Assembly: GCA_023227945.1 (NCBI GenBank)
Contig: JALOCC010000039.1
Coordinates: 1 to 17,866 of the forward strand
Direction: 5' to 3'
Length of the DNA: 17,866 bases
Source: Candidatus Omnitrophota bacterium
GTDB taxonomy: Bacteria > Omnitrophota > Gorgyraeia > Duberdicusellales > 4484-171
Every line of letters begins with the position of its first letter. Positions within the stretch are counted from its first letter, which is position 1. Of this stretch, positions 15,858-17,866 are shown piece by piece. A program made the translations under genes and the position numbers. Below the pieces are notes generated by a model. It was not told the DNA's origin. It did no database searches and was given only the letters and a program-made list of their open reading frames with translations.

Positions 15858-15885
15858 TAGGCCCCCCATATTTATGCCAATTGAA

Positions 15886-15913
15886 ATTATACCACTATAT
15901 TTTGTAAATCCAA
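15886..15913 (-). promoter_or_regulatory. Extended -10 promoter for the thioesterase/DUF192 pair
   Basis: On the minus strand a perfect TATAAT (15886-15891) is preceded by TGG (15892-15894), giving the extended TGnTATAAT form. A weak -35 TTGGAT (15908-15913) lies 16 bp upstream. Initiation near 15879 would leave about 22 nt before the ATG at 15857. Confidence 0.55.
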
Positions 15914-15922
15914 TAATGCCGG

Positions 15923-16705
15923 TTACCTACGCTTTAATTTTTCTCCGGAGATTTTATTGGCAATATCAACATATTCTTTAAGTGAAATATTTTCCGCCCG
16001 CGCATTAGGGTCTATTTTCAAAGAAGAAAAAAAATCCTGAGTAGCAATAAATTTTGAAAGCGAATTGGAAATTTTCTTCCGGCGTTGGCCAAAAGCACCA
16101 CGCATTACCCTAAGAAGCAGGTTTTCATCTTCTGCTTTATGAAGAGGCTTATCATAAAAATCAAGTGCTATAAAGGAAGAATCGATTTTCGGTACCGGAG
16201 TAAATGCGCCTTTTGGAATATCGAAAACTTTTTCTATTCCAGCATAATATTGTATAAAACAGCTTAAAAAACTGTAATCTTTAGTTCCGGCTTTTGCAAT
16301 TAACTTATCTACAAATTCTTTTTGAAAAGTAAGAAAGGCTTTTTTTATAAATGTTCTATTTTCGGTAAGATAGCTAATAAGCGAATTGCTTATCTGGTAA
16401 GGTACGTTTCCGAAAACAACAAGCTTTTCGCCCAAATCGTAAATGCTGAATTTAAGTATGTCCGAATGTATAACTTTAACGTTTATCTTATTTTTAAATT
16501 TTTGCTCCAGAACGCCTACAAAGCGCGGGTCAAATTCAATACAGTATAAAAATTTACATCTTTCACAAATTGCTGCGCTTATTTCTCCCGGGCCTGAACC
16601 GATTTCAAGGACAATTTCATCTTTGATATCGAGTGAATTTATTATTTTTTGAATGTAATTTTTTTCGGTTAAAAACACCTGCCCCAAAGAATGTGAAAGT
16701 TTCAT
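15923..16705 (-). CDS. rsmA: 16S rRNA (adenine(1518)-N6/adenine(1519)-N6)-dimethyltransferase
   Basis: RsmA (KsgA) dimethylates two adjacent adenines in the 3' hairpin of 16S rRNA during 30S maturation, using S-adenosylmethionine. The 260-residue protein has LGQVFL (7-12), the SAM motif LEIGSGPGE (33-41), the ribose-binding acid E57, HSDIL (80-84), the catalytic motif IV NVPY (100-103, for NLPY), FTPVPKIDS (168-176) and FGQRRKKISNSL (205-216). The C-terminal RAENISLKEY segment is also typical. Length is normal. The ATG has no clear Shine-Dalgarno. Its neighbour pdxA is also next to rsmA in E. coli, though here 260 bp of repeats separate them. Confidence 0.96.
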   Translation of the reverse strand: MKLSHSLGQVFLTEKNYIQKIINSLDIKDEIVLEIGSGPGEISAAICERCKFLYCIEFDPRFVGVLEQKFKNKINVKVIHSDILKFSIYDLGEKLVVFGNVPYQISNSLISYLTENRTFIKKAFLTFQKEFVDKLIAKAGTKDYSFLSCFIQYYAGIEKVFDIPKGAFTPVPKIDSSFIALDFYDKPLHKAEDENLLLRVMRGAFGQRRKKISNSLSKFIATQDFFSSLKIDPNARAENISLKEYVDIANKISGEKLKRR

Positions 16706-16733
16706 ATTTTATTTTTAGCTTGCAGAACAGTTA

Positions 16734-16782
16734 CGGTTACGATGCTGTATCGTTTTACGGTTACGTTTTACGTATCGATTAA
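16734..16782 (-). repeat. CG-type heptamer array upstream of rsmA
   Basis: Units ending in CG on the minus strand read TTAATCG, ATACG, TAAAACG, TAACCG, TAAAACG, an 11-nt unit ending CATCG, then TAACCG. TAACCG and TTAATCG also occur in the argB/argD array. Positions 16750-16773 repeat 11966-11989 with two C/T differences. There is no coding potential. Confidence 0.6.
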
Positions 16783-16788
16783 AATAAC

Positions 16789-16924
16789 CAATAATCAAGA
16801 TACAAGATACAAACAATATCCAACTCCCAATGACCAATAACCAAACGAGAATGTTTGGTTATTGAGATTTGGTTATTGGTCATTGTTTGGTTATTGTTTC
16901 TTGGAGCTTGGTTATTTATTTTTG
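16789..16924. repeat. Inverted array of CAA-type heptamers between pdxA and rsmA
   Basis: The left arm (16789-16845) is a run of 7-nt units starting CAA, such as CAATAAT, CAAGATA (twice), CAATATC, CAACTCC, CAATGAC and CAATAAC, with one 4-nt CAAA slip. After a short centre, the right arm (16854-16924) consists of units ending TTG, such as GTTATTG (three times) and GTCATTG, again with one 4-nt TTTG slip. GTTATTG is the reverse complement of CAATAAC. Exact complementarity reaches 18 nt (16828-16845 with 16868-16885) and, alternatively, 12 nt (16835-16846 with 16853-16864). No gene lies in the 260-bp gap. Confidence 0.7.
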
Positions 16925-16965
16925 TAGACGTTAATGTAACGTAGCGCAAAACATTTTTGAATTAT

Positions 16966-17866
16966 TTATATTTTTAGCCTAAGTGCCAATTTAATTGCTT
17001 CCACCATAGACGATGCGAATGGTTTTTTATTCCGGCGCATAACCTCGAACGCCACACCGTGAGCGGGCGAAGTCCTTATTACAGGCAAGCCTATGGTAAA
17101 GTTAACTCCGGTTTTCATGGATAACAATTTAAAGGGAATCATTCCCTGGTCATGATAAAGAGCGATTATGCAATCATATTGTTTTATGGCATCTTCGGTA
17201 AAAAGGCTGTCTGCGGGATACGGCCCATAAAAATTTTCGCCAAAATTATGTATAACTTTATGGATAATTTTTTCTTCACTGCCTAAAAAAGTATTTACGC
17301 CTGCGTGCGGATTTAATGAGGCAACCGCAATTTTTGGGCGTTTTATTTTAAATATGCCTTTTAGTGATTTCAAAACCAGGCTAAAGGTATTGTTAAGATT
17401 GCTTTTATTTATAAAAACCGGAACTTTTTTAAACGGAACATGGCGAGTAAATAAAACTGTTTTAAGCTTTGCAGAAACCATCATCATTTCTATCTTGCAT
17501 TTAAAATAATTGGCCAGATATTCGCTATGGCCGCTAAAATCGGACAAATTAAGCTTAACTGCCTCTTTTGACAAAGGAGCAGTCACAAGCCGATTTATAC
17601 CGTATTCGCCCATAATTTCCAGAGCCTTTTTAAGATACTTGATGCTAGCGCAGCCCGAAAGTTTTGAAATATGCCCTGTTTTTAGCTTATTTATACCGGG
17701 CGTGTTTAAATCAATTAAAGTTATTCGTTTATTTATTTTTTTATAAATATCAAAGCGGCTTAATATTTTTTTATCGCCGACAACAAGAAACTGCGCCGCA
17801 CAATTTCCTAAATCTTCGATTGCTTTTAATGTAATATACGGGCCGCAGCCAGCGGGATCCCCCATC
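16966..17866 (-). CDS. pdxA: 4-hydroxythreonine-4-phosphate dehydrogenase (partial, 5' end outside window)
   Basis: PdxA oxidises 4-phosphohydroxy-L-threonine with NAD in the DXP-dependent pyridoxal phosphate pathway. The frame is open to the window edge. The Met at 17865 lies inside the family's TMGDPAGIGPE motif, so a few N-terminal residues are missing. Numbering from that Met: GDPAGCGPY (2-10), TAPLSK (95-100), metal ligands H113 (SGHSEYL), H187 (LNPHAG) and H238 (YHDQGMIP), and substrate-binding K246, N255 and R264, equivalent to E. coli K274, N283 and R292. Departures are CGPY for IGPE at the start and SPAHG for S(V/P)DHG at 266-270. A related dehydrogenase of the PdxA2 type is possible but less likely beside rsmA. 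Confidence 0.9.
   Translation of the reverse strand, partial: MGDPAGCGPYITLKAIEDLGNCAAQFLVVGDKKILSRFDIYKKINKRITLIDLNTPGINKLKTGHISKLSGCASIKYLKKALEIMGEYGINRLVTAPLSKEAVKLNLSDFSGHSEYLANYFKCKIEMMMVSAKLKTVLFTRHVPFKKVPVFINKSNLNNTFSLVLKSLKGIFKIKRPKIAVASLNPHAGVNTFLGSEEKIIHKVIHNFGENFYGPYPADSLFTEDAIKQYDCIIALYHDQGMIPFKLLSMKTGVNFTIGLPVIRTSPAHGVAFEVMRRNKKPFASSMVEAIKLALRLKI

Noticed and set aside
16828..16896. CAA-type inverted array as a pdxA terminator or a CRISPR array
   Set aside because: The stem is AT-rich without a trailing U-run, and 7-nt degenerate units have neither CRISPR-length repeats nor unique spacers; no cas genes are present.

Overview
The window is an almost fully coding stretch of an AT-rich bacterial genome. 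All seventeen recognisable genes lie on the minus strand, so transcription runs from high to low coordinates. The set suggests an uncultured free-living bacterium that makes its own arginine, lysine/diaminopimelate and probably vitamin B6. The DapL aminotransferase route to diaminopimelate, a bacterial STT3-type oligosaccharyltransferase and the arginine-lysine supercluster fit candidate phyla such as Omnitrophota. That assignment is an inference from memory of such genomes, not something the sequence proves.

Layout in transcription order. (1) 17866-15136: pdxA (5' end outside the window), a 260-bp repeat-filled spacer, rsmA, then a hotdog thioesterase overlapping a DUF192 gene by ATGA. A promoter-like site lies just upstream of the thioesterase. 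(2) 15044-7054: a complete arginine block, argC-argJ-argB-argD-argF-argG-argH. With ArgJ recycling the acetyl group, it covers N-acetylglutamate to arginine. A good sigma70-like promoter sits directly in front of argC. (3) 7035-1: lysine genes lysA-dapF-dapA, then a large STT3-like membrane glycosyltransferase, then dapB and dapL (3' end outside the window). Only lysC and asd are missing from the aspartate-to-lysine route. No argA, argE, carAB or argR is present.

Regions 2 and 3 read as one long operon, with gaps from -8 to about 155 bp and several good Shine-Dalgarno sites. Arginine feedback probably acts on the ArgB kinase, which carries the N-terminal helix typical of arginine-sensitive hexameric enzymes.

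The least expected content is in the spacers. Several are built from very short degenerate units with a fixed period. A 7-nt CAA-type family forms an inverted array between pdxA and rsmA. A 7-nt CG-type family occurs beside it and again between argB and argD. An 8-nt AACYTA-type family occurs between argG and argH and again, on the opposite strand, between dapA and the STT3 gene. Perfect GC-rich hairpins without a U-tract sit in the argB-argD and argD-argF gaps. No rRNA, tRNA, CRISPR array, transposase or prophage gene is visible.
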